Positions 1 through 8,988 of a stretch of DNA of 64,000 nucleotides are shown here, one piece after another. The notes beneath the pieces were generated by a model that ran no database searches, was not told where the DNA came from, and saw only the letters and a program-made list of their open reading frames with translations. The DNA is from Paraburkholderia madseniana (GTDB taxonomy: Bacteria > Pseudomonadota > Gammaproteobacteria > Burkholderiales > Burkholderiaceae). Position 1 is the first letter of the stretch; each line of letters starts with the position of its first letter. The translations under genes were made by a program, and so were the position numbers. The stretch is from contig NZ_VOSW01000005.1 of assembly GCF_009690905.1 (NCBI RefSeq), positions 1-64,000 of the forward strand, in the 5' to 3' direction.

Positions 1-142
1 CAGCGTCGTGGTCGTGACAGGCGACCCGCCGCCCGACCGTGGACAACCCGCGATTCAACCTTATCGGGAGGTGCCACACCGCATTAGACTCAACTGCAAA
101 TCTATCCGTCGAACCGGGTCAACCTCAACCTTGTGCTTCTGC

Positions 143-1384
143 TTACGCGTCCAGATAAGCCACTTCGCCATGCAACTCGGTATCGAGCCCGTGCTGCGCG
201 GCGGCTTCACCGACCTTAACGGGTGTCACGCGGTTGATCAACCACAACATGCCCCACGTGAACACGAACGCCCAGACGCCGGACACGCATACCGCCACGC
301 ATTGCTTGACGAAGAAACCGCCGCCACCCAACAGCAGGCCATCCGCTCCATTCGGATTCCACGCCTTCGACGCGAACACGCCGAGCAGAACGGTACCGAC
401 GAGGCCTCCCACGCCATGCACGCCCCACACGTCGAGCGCGTCGTCGAGGCCGAGCCGGTTTTTCAGTGCAACGGCGTAATAGCAGATCGCGCCAGCAGAA
501 ATTCCGATTATCGCGGCGGTACTCAACGACACATAGCCGGCCGCGGGCGTGATGGTCGCGAGGCCGGCGACCGAGCCGGTCAGCAAGCCGATGAATTTCG
601 GCTGCCGTGCGTTGGCCCATTCGATCAGCAGCCACGTGATGGCAGCGAACGAAGCGGCGACGTCGGTGTTCAGGAAAGACGAAGCCGTGATGGCGTCGAC
701 GCGCAACTCGGAGCCGGCGTTAAAGCCGTACCAGCCGAACCAAAGCAGACCCGTGCCGAGCGCGATCAACGGCACGTTGTGCGGCTTGTGCGTGAGGGTC
801 TGACGGCGTCCCACATACAACACCGACGCTAGCGCGGCGAATCCGGCGGTGTTGTGGACCACAATGCCGCCCGCGTAATCGAGCACACCCCACTTCGCGA
901 ACAGTCCATCCGGACTCCAGACCATGTGCACGAACGGGAAATACACCAGCACCAGCCAGCCGGTCAGAAACAGGAAGTACGCCTTGAACGTCACGCGGTT
1001 GGTGAACGCACCTGTGATCAGCGCCGGCGTGATGATCGCAAACATCATCTGATAGGCGACGTGGACCACCAGCGGAATGCCCGCGTCATTGCCCGTGTAC
1101 ATGGTTTGCAGCGTAATGCCGCGCAGGAACGCATAGTAGGTCGGGTCACCAATGATGCCGTGCCAGCTTGGGCCGAAGCACATCGAGTAGCCGAACGCGA
1201 ACCACAGCACGGTTGTCCACGCGAGCGAGATGAAGCTCTGCATCATGATCGCCAGCACGTTCTTGCGTTCGACGAGGCCGCCGTAGAAAAACGCTAGACC
1301 CGGCGTCATCAGCATGACGAGGCTCGCGCACAGCAGCATGAAAGCGGTATTGCCAACGTTGATCGGCATGGTTGCGGGAAGCAC
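143..1384 (-). CDS. amt: Ammonium transporter (Amt/MEP/Rh family)
   Basis: 413-aa polytopic inner-membrane protein that conducts ammonium/ammonia into the cytoplasm. The family pattern is clear: an N-terminal membrane segment with the TPGLAFFYGG motif, then about ten further hydrophobic segments. The pore twin histidines are visible in VHNTAGF and VWGVHGVGG. The start is a GTG at 1384 with AAGGAG seven bases upstream, so the protein starts MLPATM; an internal ATG five codons later has no comparable site. There is no cleavable signal peptide. No glnK-type PII gene is adjacent, although amt often follows glnK; the neighbour on the upstream side is the divergent gluconate dehydrogenase operon. 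No sigma-54 promoter was recognised in the gap. Confidence 0.95.
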   Translation of the reverse strand: MLPATMPINVGNTAFMLLCASLVMLMTPGLAFFYGGLVERKNVLAIMMQSFISLAWTTVLWFAFGYSMCFGPSWHGIIGDPTYYAFLRGITLQTMYTGNDAGIPLVVHVAYQMMFAIITPALITGAFTNRVTFKAYFLFLTGWLVLVYFPFVHMVWSPDGLFAKWGVLDYAGGIVVHNTAGFAALASVLYVGRRQTLTHKPHNVPLIALGTGLLWFGWYGFNAGSELRVDAITASSFLNTDVAASFAAITWLLIEWANARQPKFIGLLTGSVAGLATITPAAGYVSLSTAAIIGISAGAICYYAVALKNRLGLDDALDVWGVHGVGGLVGTVLLGVFASKAWNPNGADGLLLGGGGFFVKQCVAVCVSGVWAFVFTWGMLWLINRVTPVKVGEAAAQHGLDTELHGEVAYLDA

Positions 1385-1935
1385 AGCTTGTCTCCTTGAT
1401 GGTCGTCGTGATGTGTGCCTCCGGCGGCGCGTGGCACAGGCGTCGAAAAGAGCCCTTCAGCGCGGAATTTCTTTCAATTTGTAGGCTTTATCTGTTTTCG
1501 CGCGTTTGCGGCAGGCGAAAAGTATTCCCGCGCCGGAGCCGGCGCAATAGGGCTGGAAGATATAGCGGGATTCGCGTGATCCGTATGGCCGTCTCAGGCC
1601 CGGCCGGCGACCGCTCGCCATCGTCAGCGTGCCGTAAGCACGGGTAAACCACGTCCACTCGAACGGCCGCTCATAGCCATGCCTGCGCAAAAACGTCGCT
1701 TTTTCGCGTCAGTTTCACATCGCTCCGCCCGGGCCGCCCAGAGGCCACACAGGCTAAAAAACACCTATGATTTGAAAGACATATTTCCTTCAAAGGGACA
1801 TTTAATCACTTCATGAAACAGCTTATTGTAAAAAAGTAGAGACACTTTGGAACCGGTTCCATTTACTATGGCGCCGAAATCCGACGACCGCCCGTGCGCA
1901 CCACGGCGCGCTCCCATCTCGCGATAAAGAACAAT
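1385..1935. other. Divergent intergenic region, amt / gluconate dehydrogenase
   Basis: 550-bp gap with no credible gene. The part from about 1740 to 1870 is AT-rich compared with its surroundings and holds the operator at 1848-1861. A possible -10 element TACTAT lies at 1864-1869, directly after the operator. The amt-proximal half shows the GTG-start ribosome site and nothing else that I can name. Confidence 0.5.
1848..1861. promoter_or_regulatory. LacI-family (PtxS-like) operator
   Basis: A perfect 14-bp palindrome, TGGAACCGGTTCCA, with the central AACCGGTT typical of LacI-family operators. It differs from the Pseudomonas PtxS site TGAAACCGGTTTCA at two symmetric positions. PtxS responds to 2-ketogluconate, the product of the operon that starts 75 bp downstream. 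A possible -10 TACTAT abuts it, so a bound repressor would block initiation. No lacI-type gene is in the window, so the regulator would act from elsewhere. Confidence 0.7.
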
Positions 1936-2667
1936 ATGGCTCACTCTCCTCTTACCTCCCGCCGCGGCTTCTTACGCACGGCTGTTGCGCTGGTTCCCGC
2001 CGGGACCCTCGCCGGCTGTGAAGTCAAGCAATCCGCCACGACTGCTCAGGGCGCGAGCGGCGCCGCCTCCGCGGGCCCGGCCACCGGCGCCGACTACAAG
2101 CCGCATTTCTTCGACGCGAAGGAATGGGCGTTCATCCACGCGGCGGTCGATCGCCTGATTCCATCGGACAGCGAAGGCCCGGGCGCGGTCGAAGCCGGCG
2201 TGCCCGAGTTCATCGACCGGCAGATGGACACGCCGTATGCGCACGGCGCGCTCTGGTACATGCAGGGCCCATTCACGCAAGGCGCGCCGGAACTCGGCTA
2301 TCAGTTGAAACTCGTGCCACGCGATCTGTACCGGCTCGGCATCGCGGCGGTCAACGCCTACTGCACGAAGACCTACGCGCATCCGTTCGACGCCCTCGAC
2401 GCACCCACACGCGACACCGTGCTCACCGCGCTGGAGACAGAAAAGATCGATCTCGCGGACGTCCCGGCCGGCGTCTTCTTCGGCCAGTTGCTGCAAAACA
2501 CCCGCGAAGGCTATTTCTGCGACCCGATCCACAGCGGCAATCGCGACATGGGCGGCTGGAAGATGATCGGCTTCCCCGGCGCGCGCGCCGATTTCATGGA
2601 CTTCGTCAACCAGAACGGTCAGGCCTATCCGTATGGCCCCGTGTCGATTGAAGGAAAGCGCACCTGA
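1936..2667 (+). CDS. Gluconate 2-dehydrogenase small (gamma, subunit 3) precursor
   Basis: 243 aa, member of the gluconate 2-dehydrogenase subunit 3 family, the small partner that helps export and anchor the flavoprotein. The N-terminus carries a twin-arginine motif (SRRGFLRTAV) followed by a hydrophobic stretch ending LAGC, which fits a Tat-exported lipoprotein. I chose the ATG at 1936 because it places the Tat motif near residue 8; an in-frame GTG at 1894 would add 14 residues ahead of it. The stop shares one base with the next start (TGATG), indicating translational coupling. Size (243, with a 592-aa flavoprotein and 455-aa cytochrome) fits gluconate 2-dehydrogenase better than the smaller FAD glucose dehydrogenase complex. 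Confidence 0.88.
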   Translation: MAHSPLTSRRGFLRTAVALVPAGTLAGCEVKQSATTAQGASGAASAGPATGADYKPHFFDAKEWAFIHAAVDRLIPSDSEGPGAVEAGVPEFIDRQMDTPYAHGALWYMQGPFTQGAPELGYQLKLVPRDLYRLGIAAVNAYCTKTYAHPFDALDAPTRDTVLTALETEKIDLADVPAGVFFGQLLQNTREGYFCDPIHSGNRDMGGWKMIGFPGARADFMDFVNQNGQAYPYGPVSIEGKRT

Positions 2668-4445
2668 TGACCACACAAACCAAACCGCACGTCGACGCGG
2701 TCATCGTCGGCTTCGGTTGGACCGGTGCGATCCTCGCGAAGGAACTCACCGAGGCCGGCCTCAAAGTGGTCGCGCTCGAACGCGGCGAGTATCGCGACAC
2801 CTATCCGGACGGCGCATATCCGAACACGATCGACGAGCTGACCTACAATGTCCGCAAGAAGCTGTTCCTCGACCTCTCCAAGACCACCGTATCGATCCGT
2901 CATAACGTCGGCGATACGGCACTGCCCTACCGGCAGCTTGCCGCGTTTCTGCCGGGCGAAGGCGTCGGCGGCGCCGGGCTGCACTGGTCGGGCGTGCATT
3001 TCCGCATCACGCCGGAAGAACTGCGTCTGAAGAGTCACTATGAAGAACGCTACGGCAAGCGCTTCATTCCGGACGGGATGACGATCCAGGACTACGGCGT
3101 CAGCTACGACGAACTCGAACCGCATTTCGACTTCGCCGAGAAAGTGTTCGGCACCTCGGGCCAGGCTTATAAGGTCAACGGCAAGGTGGTCGGCGACGGT
3201 AACGTGTTCGACGCGCCGCGCAGCGACAACTTCCCGCTCCCCGCGCAGTTGAACACCTACTCGGCCGAACGCTTCGGCAAGGCCGCGCGCGAGATCGGAC
3301 TGCACCCGTACCGCCTGCCTTCGGCGAATACGTCGGGTCCGTACACGAACCCGTACGGCGTGCAGATGGGACCGTGCAACTTCTGCGGATTCTGCAGCGG
3401 CTACGCGTGCTACATGTACTCGAAGGCGTCGCCCAATCTGAACATCCTGCCGGCGCTGAAGCAGTCGCCAAACTTCGAACTGCGCTCGCGTTGCCACGTG
3501 CTGCGCGTCGAACTCGACGATACGAAAAAGCGCGCCAAGGGTGTCACGTACGTCGATCCGGCGGGCAACGAAGTGTTTCAGCCTGCGGATCTCGTGATCG
3601 TCGCGGCGTTCCAGTATCACAACGTCCACCTGCTTCTGCTGTCAGGTATCGGCAAGCCGTATGACCCGATCTCGGGCGAAGGCGTCGTCGGCCGTAATTT
3701 CGCGTATCAGAACCTCTCGACGATCACCGCGTTCTTCGACAAGGACACCTTCACCAATCCGTTCATCGGCGCGGGCGGCAACGGCGTCGCCGTCGACGAC
3801 TTCAATGCAGATAACTTCGATCACGGTCCGCTCGGCTTTGTCGGCGGCTCGCCGTTGTGGGTGAATCAGGCGGGCACCAAACCGATCAGCGGCATCGCGA
3901 CACCGGCCGGCACGCCCAACTGGGGCGTGGACTGGAAGAAGTCGGTAAAGGACCACTACGCACACACCATTTCGATGGACGCGCACGGCTCCAACATGTC
4001 GTACCGCGACGTGTTCCTCGACCTCGATCCGACCTATCGCGACTCCTACGGCCAGCCGCTGTTGCGTATGACCTTCGACTGGAAGGACAACGACATCAAG
4101 ATGGCGCAATACGTGACCGGGCAGATGCACAAGATCGCGCAGCAGATGGGGCCGAAGTCCATCGGCGTCTATACGCGCGAATTCGGCGCGCACTTCGATT
4201 CGCGCCGCTATCAGACGACTCACCTCGTCGGTGGCGCGATCATGGGCACCGATCCGAAGACGAGCGTGTTGAACCGCTACCTGCAAAGCTGGGATGTGCA
4301 CAACGTGTTCGTGATGGGCGCGTCGGCGTTTCCGCAAGGCATCGGCTACAACCCGACCGGCCTCGTCGCGGCGCTCGCCTATTGGTCGGCGCGTGCGATT
4401 CGCACGCAGTATCTGAAGAACCCCGGGCCGCTGGTGAGCGTATGA
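2667..4445 (+). CDS. Gluconate 2-dehydrogenase flavoprotein subunit (GMC oxidoreductase)
   Basis: 592-aa FAD-dependent GMC-family dehydrogenase expected to oxidise D-gluconate to 2-keto-D-gluconate in the periplasm. The N-terminal FAD-binding Rossmann signature is clear (VGFGWTGAILAKEL, about residues 12-25), with GVGGAGLHWSG near residue 100 and the C-terminal GMC segment with GYNPTG near residue 562. A cysteine cluster (CNFCGFCSGYAC, about residues 237-248) is notable; in related dehydrogenases a similar cluster binds an Fe-S centre for electron transfer. It has no signal peptide, so it probably rides on the Tat signal of the small subunit. It overlaps the next gene by four bases (ATGA). 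A different sugar or sugar-acid substrate cannot be excluded. Confidence 0.87.
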   Translation: MTTQTKPHVDAVIVGFGWTGAILAKELTEAGLKVVALERGEYRDTYPDGAYPNTIDELTYNVRKKLFLDLSKTTVSIRHNVGDTALPYRQLAAFLPGEGVGGAGLHWSGVHFRITPEELRLKSHYEERYGKRFIPDGMTIQDYGVSYDELEPHFDFAEKVFGTSGQAYKVNGKVVGDGNVFDAPRSDNFPLPAQLNTYSAERFGKAAREIGLHPYRLPSANTSGPYTNPYGVQMGPCNFCGFCSGYACYMYSKASPNLNILPALKQSPNFELRSRCHVLRVELDDTKKRAKGVTYVDPAGNEVFQPADLVIVAAFQYHNVHLLLLSGIGKPYDPISGEGVVGRNFAYQNLSTITAFFDKDTFTNPFIGAGGNGVAVDDFNADNFDHGPLGFVGGSPLWVNQAGTKPISGIATPAGTPNWGVDWKKSVKDHYAHTISMDAHGSNMSYRDVFLDLDPTYRDSYGQPLLRMTFDWKDNDIKMAQYVTGQMHKIAQQMGPKSIGVYTREFGAHFDSRRYQTTHLVGGAIMGTDPKTSVLNRYLQSWDVHNVFVMGASAFPQGIGYNPTGLVAALAYWSARAIRTQYLKNPGPLVSV

Positions 4446-5809
4446 AGAAGAAGATCGATACGAAACGCCTGGGTCAAGCATTCAGACGTGTGGGCGCTGC
4501 ATCATTCTGCGTGGCGGCTACGTTGTCCGTTCCGCTCGCCGCGCAAGCCGCAACGCTCCCACCTCAATCCGACGCGACGTTGAGCGCGCACGGCGAATAC
4601 CTCGCGCGTGCGGGTGACTGCATTGCTTGTCACACAGCGCAATCGGGCAAACCCTTCGCGGGCGGCCTGAAGTTCGACACGCCGATCGGTGCGATCTACT
4701 CGACCAACATCACGCCCGATCGCAACACCGGCATCGGCTCATGGACCTTCGCGCAATTCGATCGCGCGGTCCGTGCAGGCGTGCGGCCGAACGGCGACAC
4801 GCTGTATCCGGCGATGCCGTACCCCTCGTATGCACGTTTGAGCGATGACGACATGCACGCGCTGTATGCGTACTTCACGCAAGGCGTCGCGCCGGTGCAC
4901 CAGACGAACCGTGCGGTCGATATCGTCTGGCCGCTGTCGATGCGCTGGCCGCTCGGCATCTGGCGTTACCTGTTCGCGCCTGATCCCGTGGCGTTCAATT
5001 CGAAACACTATGCCGATCCGGTGGTTGCACGCGGTGCGTACCTCGTGCAGGGCCTCGGCCACTGCGGCGCCTGTCACACACCGCGTGCAGTGACGATGCA
5101 GGAACGCGCGCTGAGCGATCTCGACGGCTCCGAGTTTCTCGCGGGCGGCGCGGCGATCGACGGCTGGGTCCCGTCGAGCCTGCGCGCTAATCCACGCACC
5201 GGCATCGGCTCGTGGAACGAGGCCGATATCGTGCAATTCCTGAAGACCGGACGCACGCAGCACAGCGCGGCATTCGGCGGCATGACGGACGTCGTGCAGC
5301 ACAGCATGCAGCACATGAACGACGCCGATCTCACGGCGATCGCACGCTACCTGAAGACGCTGCCGTCGACCGATCCGAACGAAAAGCCGTACGTGTACAA
5401 CGATACGGCGGCTCGCGCCCTGCGTACCGGCGACGCCAGCGCATCCGGCGCCGCCGTGTACCGCGACAACTGCACCGCCTGCCACCGCAGTGACGGCCGC
5501 GGCTACACGCGCGTGTTCCCGGCACTTGGCGGCAATCCGGTCGTGCAGGGCAAGGACGCGACCTCACTGATTCACGTGCTGCTGGCCGGCAACACGCTCG
5601 AAGGCACGAAGACCGCGCCGTCCTCGTTCACGATGCCCGCCTTCGGCTGGCGCCTGAACGATCAGGAAGTCGCCGACGTGACGAACTTCGTGCGCAACAG
5701 TTGGGGCAACACCGGTTCGACAGTCAGCGCGGCGGATGTCGCCAAGGTCCGCAAGACCGTCACGGTGCATGCGCCCGAAATGCCACCTGCCGCGGCACTA
5801 AGCCACTAA
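4442..5809 (+). CDS. Gluconate 2-dehydrogenase tri-haem cytochrome c subunit
   Basis: 455-aa secreted cytochrome that passes electrons from the flavoprotein to ubiquinone. An N-terminal Sec signal ends near AAQAA. Three c-type haem sites are present: CIACH near residue 60, CGACH near 208 and CTACH near 345, each in its own cytochrome c domain. The ATG at 4442 overlaps the flavoprotein stop by four bases; a longer upstream reading frame exists but only shadows the flavoprotein gene. It is the last gene of the three-gene operon. Confidence 0.9.
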   Translation: MKKKIDTKRLGQAFRRVGAASFCVAATLSVPLAAQAATLPPQSDATLSAHGEYLARAGDCIACHTAQSGKPFAGGLKFDTPIGAIYSTNITPDRNTGIGSWTFAQFDRAVRAGVRPNGDTLYPAMPYPSYARLSDDDMHALYAYFTQGVAPVHQTNRAVDIVWPLSMRWPLGIWRYLFAPDPVAFNSKHYADPVVARGAYLVQGLGHCGACHTPRAVTMQERALSDLDGSEFLAGGAAIDGWVPSSLRANPRTGIGSWNEADIVQFLKTGRTQHSAAFGGMTDVVQHSMQHMNDADLTAIARYLKTLPSTDPNEKPYVYNDTAARALRTGDASASGAAVYRDNCTACHRSDGRGYTRVFPALGGNPVVQGKDATSLIHVLLAGNTLEGTKTAPSSFTMPAFGWRLNDQEVADVTNFVRNSWGNTGSTVSAADVAKVRKTVTVHAPEMPPAAALSH

Positions 5810-5824
5810 CATCGCGCCCTTGCA

Positions 5825-5847
5825 ACTCGCCCGCAATCAGGGCGAGT
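5825..5847. terminator. Hairpin downstream of gluconate dehydrogenase operon
   Basis: A perfect 8-bp inverted repeat, ACTCGCCC and GGGCGAGT, with a 7-nt loop, 15 bases after the cytochrome stop and before the convergent regulator gene. No T-run follows on either strand, so it may act as an mRNA-stabilising or weak termination hairpin rather than a standard intrinsic terminator. Confidence 0.45.
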
Positions 5848-5944
5848 GACGACAAGGATCGCGCAAGCCGCTTCTCCCCTTCACGCAATCTGCTCCGTTG
5901 GTCATGAGGCGAAGCGGCAGTAGCGATTAGCTTGCCTCTGCCGC

Positions 5945-6802
5945 TCAATACTGTTGCTGGACCGCGTCGATCATCTCAAGATGACGCGCTTCGGTCTCGT
6001 CGTCTGCGGGGAACATGCATTCGATACGCAGCTCCTGCGCCGCGACGGCTTGCGGCGTGCCCACGGTTGCGACCATTGAAAAGTAATTCAGCACTTTGCC
6101 GCCCTTGACGAAACCGATTGGGATCACCGGCATGGCCGCAGCAGCGGTCCCGGTTTCCACGGTGCGCTGCGAAGCCTTCAAATCAGGCTGCACATCCGGA
6201 TAGGCACGCAGCGCGGCAAGCAACTCGTGCGTCTGTTCGTCGACCACGCGACCGACCGATTCCCGATAAACACGCTGAATCAGGCTATTCGACACAGCTT
6301 GCCAATCGGCAACGAACGGACGCATTCCATCCGGATCGAAAATCAGATGCAGCATGTTGCGCGGCCCCTTGCGCGCAGCCATATCGATGAAGCAATTGAA
6401 AAAGCGCGGCGCGGATTCGTTGGTCATCAGCACGTTCCAGTAGCGATCCATGACGAGCGCGGGAAACGGCTCGTGCTGACGCAACATTCGCCCAAGTGCT
6501 TTCGTGACGCTCTGCATTTCCTGTGCGTTCCAGGCGCCATCGGCATACATCGGCGCATAGCCCGCTGCCAATAGCAACGTGTTGCGTTCGCGCAGAGGAA
6601 TGTCGAGCGTCTGTGCGATATCCAACAGCATCTGCCGGCTCGGCACGCTGCGTCCGCTTTCGATAAAGCTGATGTGACGCTGCGAGACACCCGCGTTGAA
6701 CGACAAGTCCAACTGGCTGATGCCGCGCATGTCTCTCCAGTGACGCAACAATGCGCCGAGTTCATTCGGCGGCGTCTTCCTTTCAGGATTCGCAGGATTC
6801 AT
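5945..6802 (-). CDS. XRE-family transcriptional regulator with MmyB-like ligand domain
   Basis: 285 aa. An N-terminal Cro/C1-type helix-turn-helix (about residues 10-65, with SQLDLSFNAGVSQRHISFIE) is followed by the larger C-terminal domain seen in MmyB/MltR-type XRE regulators. Such proteins usually sit next to, and control, small oxidoreductase or dehydrogenase genes. The ATG at 6802 is chosen because a longer frame to 6961 would overlap the preceding gene and add an uncharged, unconserved leader. It lies 142 bp downstream of the carboxymuconolactone-decarboxylase-like gene on the same strand and is probably co-transcribed with it. Confidence 0.85.
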   Translation of the reverse strand: MNPANPERKTPPNELGALLRHWRDMRGISQLDLSFNAGVSQRHISFIESGRSVPSRQMLLDIAQTLDIPLRERNTLLLAAGYAPMYADGAWNAQEMQSVTKALGRMLRQHEPFPALVMDRYWNVLMTNESAPRFFNCFIDMAARKGPRNMLHLIFDPDGMRPFVADWQAVSNSLIQRVYRESVGRVVDEQTHELLAALRAYPDVQPDLKASQRTVETGTAAAAMPVIPIGFVKGGKVLNYFSMVATVGTPQAVAAQELRIECMFPADDETEARHLEMIDAVQQQY

Positions 6803-6944
6803 CGGTCTGTGGTCCACTAGTCGATACAGATCAGGTTCGGTGATCGATGGCGCCGGAGCATCGTGGACGTCCGGCGCCAATCGGTCGTTCGAACCGCGCC
6901 GGTCAGCATACTCCCAGTTGCTGACCGGCCCTTCCAGACGCGAC

Positions 6945-7493
6945 CTACGCGGTCCAGACATATTCCTGGAACGGCGCTTCGAGCGGAGGCTTTGTGATGT
7001 TGCCGGCGTAGTTCGTGATAGTGGAAGCAGCCAGCACCGTGAGGACCTCGAGCACCTGGTCCTGACGGAAGCCGGCCTCGAGAAACGGGTCTACGTCCTT
7101 ATCGTCCAGGTGTCCGCGCTTTTCGATCGCTGTTTTCGTCAAGGTCGACAGCGCGGCGTGCTTGCGATCGGCAGGTGTGCGGCCATCGCGAATCGCTTCG
7201 ACGTCGGCGGGTGAGAGGCCCTCTTTCAGCGCGAGCGCCGTGTGAAACGCAACCGCCCACGTACACGCGTTGGTCACTGCGTTAGTCAGCAACAGGGTCT
7301 GTATCTGCGCCTCCGTGAAAGTACCCGCATGAACTTTCTGGAAGATACCGATGAAGCCGCCGATCAGCACCGGCGATTCAGCCATGGCGCCCGCGATGTT
7401 GGGGATAAGGCCGAAGTTTTGCTCAAGCTGCCGAAGCACCGGCCTGGATTGTTCGGGCGCGGATTCAATCGTGTGAATGTGAAACGTCGACAT
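6945..7493 (-). CDS. Carboxymuconolactone decarboxylase-like (AhpD-fold) protein
   Basis: 182 aa with the all-alpha AhpD/CMD fold pattern. Members include decarboxylases and alkylhydroperoxidase-type enzymes. The usual active-site block is C-x2-C-x3-H; here it reads CTWAVAFH, so the first cysteine and the histidine remain but the second cysteine is alanine. This makes thiol peroxidase chemistry of the AhpD type unlikely. The ATG at 7493 is followed by a normal soluble N-terminus; a gap of about 190 bp to the next terminator leaves room for its own promoter. It is followed by the XRE regulator. Confidence 0.85.
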   Translation of the reverse strand: MSTFHIHTIESAPEQSRPVLRQLEQNFGLIPNIAGAMAESPVLIGGFIGIFQKVHAGTFTEAQIQTLLLTNAVTNACTWAVAFHTALALKEGLSPADVEAIRDGRTPADRKHAALSTLTKTAIEKRGHLDDKDVDPFLEAGFRQDQVLEVLTVLAASTITNYAGNITKPPLEAPFQEYVWTA

Positions 7494-7635
7494 GGTATGT
7501 CCTCGATCGTAAGCGCCGCTCGGGATGAGTTGCGCGATGACCGAAGATTAGGCGTGAGTGTGCGGCCCGCCAATTACCTCGGATGTAATAGGTTTCGGTA
7601 ACTGGCGCGCGGCCATGCAAGCGTTCACGAAAAGC

Positions 7636-7667
7636 AAAAGGCCGGGTCTGAACTGCCCCCGGCCTTT
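7636..7667 (-). terminator. Rho-independent terminator of the porin / aromatic operon
   Basis: A 10-bp stem (AAAGGCCGGG with CCCGGCCTTT) and 11-nt loop. Read on the minus strand the stem is followed by TTTTGCTTTT. It sits 20 bp after the porin stop codon and would end the minus-strand transcript that starts at the dioxygenase genes. Confidence 0.8.
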
Positions 7668-7687
7668 CTCACCGCAAAAACTACCAA

Positions 7688-8908
7688 TCAGAACCGGTGA
7701 ATAATGCCCACACCCACCGCCAACTGACTGCCTGAGGAAGACGGCGTACTGTTATACCCATCGCCGAGTGTCGCCGTGGCGTCGATGATCTGCCCGGCGC
7801 CGTTGGTGCCCAGCGTCTTGCCCTTCGCCTTCTGATAGGCCTCCAACGCATAGAAACCCGTGCGCTTGGACAATGCGTAGTACTCGGAGAGATTGAACTG
7901 GTGGTATTGCGCATTGTCCTGAATGCCGTTCGCGCGTGTAGCACGGGTATAGCTGTACCCCGCGCCAAAATCCCACGCAACGGCCGGTTTCCAGTGCAAA
8001 ACCGTACCAGCCGTATTGAAGATCGCCGTATCGTGGAACTTCGAGCCACTGCCCGGAATGTACTGGACGTTCGAATAGGTCGCCGTGATATCCCACGCGC
8101 CATTGAACTTATAGCCGCCACCCACCGCGAAACGCTGTTGCGCCTGCGCAGTCTGATAGCCGTTCGTCAACGCGGATACGCCGATCTGCGAGCCGCCGTT
8201 CGTGGTGGTCGAATCCGCGCCCCATGAGCCGCCGCCCGCGGTCGAATTGTTGATTCGCGAGAAGCCGACTGCGAGGCCGACCGGCCCCATCGCATACTGC
8301 ACCGCGGTCGCCCAGGTCGAGCCCTGGTTCGTGCTGCCCGCCACGCCGCCCAGCGAATACGAGCCGCTCACCGTCAGGCCATAGAGCTTCGGCGACGTGT
8401 ACTCCAGCGTGTTGTTTGCGCGGTAGATCGTGTCGAGGCCGTCGATATCGCCAGGATGCGCGCCGTAGTAGCCGGTGATCCACGTGGTCGGGCTATACGG
8501 TGAGAGCAACTGGTAGTACGAAGCGTATTGGCGGCCCGCCGTGAAGGTACCGTATGCCGGGTTGGTCAGGCCGACCCACGCCTGGCGGCCGAACATCGCG
8601 TTGGTGTATTGCTGGGCACCGCTTGCCGAATTGAAGCCGGATTCGAGCTGGAAGATCGCTTTTGTGTTGCCACCCAGGTCTTCCGCGCCCTTGAGGCCGA
8701 AGCGGCTGCCCGCAAATACACCCTGCGTCATCTTGACGGCCGATTTTCCTCCGCTAGTGGAGCCGAGCGACGTCAGATTGTTCGTATAAGAAAAGCCGTT
8801 GTCGACGATACCGTATAACGTGACGCTGTTTTGCGCGAAAGCCGGCACGCAAGCCGCAATCGCTGCTCCAAACAGCACAACGTCTACTCGTCTGATACTT
8901 TTACTCAT
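7688..8908 (-). CDS. Outer-membrane porin, OmpC-like (Gram-negative porin family)
   Basis: 406-aa precursor: signal peptide ending AFAQ, then the mature N-terminus NSVTLYGIVD typical of Burkholderia trimeric porins. It alternates short strands throughout and ends in an aromatic residue (HRF), the outer-membrane sorting signal. The ATG at 8908 is preceded by GGAGATCTGGAG; an upstream TTG five codons earlier would bury that site. It is the last gene before a strong terminator and lies on the same strand as the dioxygenase and transporter genes, so it may be the outer-membrane entry for the aromatic substrate, a role like galP in Pseudomonas. That role is inferred. Confidence 0.92.
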   Translation of the reverse strand: MSKSIRRVDVVLFGAAIAACVPAFAQNSVTLYGIVDNGFSYTNNLTSLGSTSGGKSAVKMTQGVFAGSRFGLKGAEDLGGNTKAIFQLESGFNSASGAQQYTNAMFGRQAWVGLTNPAYGTFTAGRQYASYYQLLSPYSPTTWITGYYGAHPGDIDGLDTIYRANNTLEYTSPKLYGLTVSGSYSLGGVAGSTNQGSTWATAVQYAMGPVGLAVGFSRINNSTAGGGSWGADSTTTNGGSQIGVSALTNGYQTAQAQQRFAVGGGYKFNGAWDITATYSNVQYIPGSGSKFHDTAIFNTAGTVLHWKPAVAWDFGAGYSYTRATRANGIQDNAQYHQFNLSEYYALSKRTGFYALEAYQKAKGKTLGTNGAGQIIDATATLGDGYNSTPSSSGSQLAVGVGIIHRF

Positions 8909-8988
8909 TCTCCAGATCTCCAAATCATACGTGTTGTTGAAATTGTTTTAATCGGCATTGACGCTCGAGCTTCGCCAAACGCTTTGTT

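Noticed and set aside
1..142. Partial gene at the left edge
   Set aside because: No frame on either strand shows family features or a good start/stop arrangement; the stretch is treated as the downstream side of amt with nothing recognisable.
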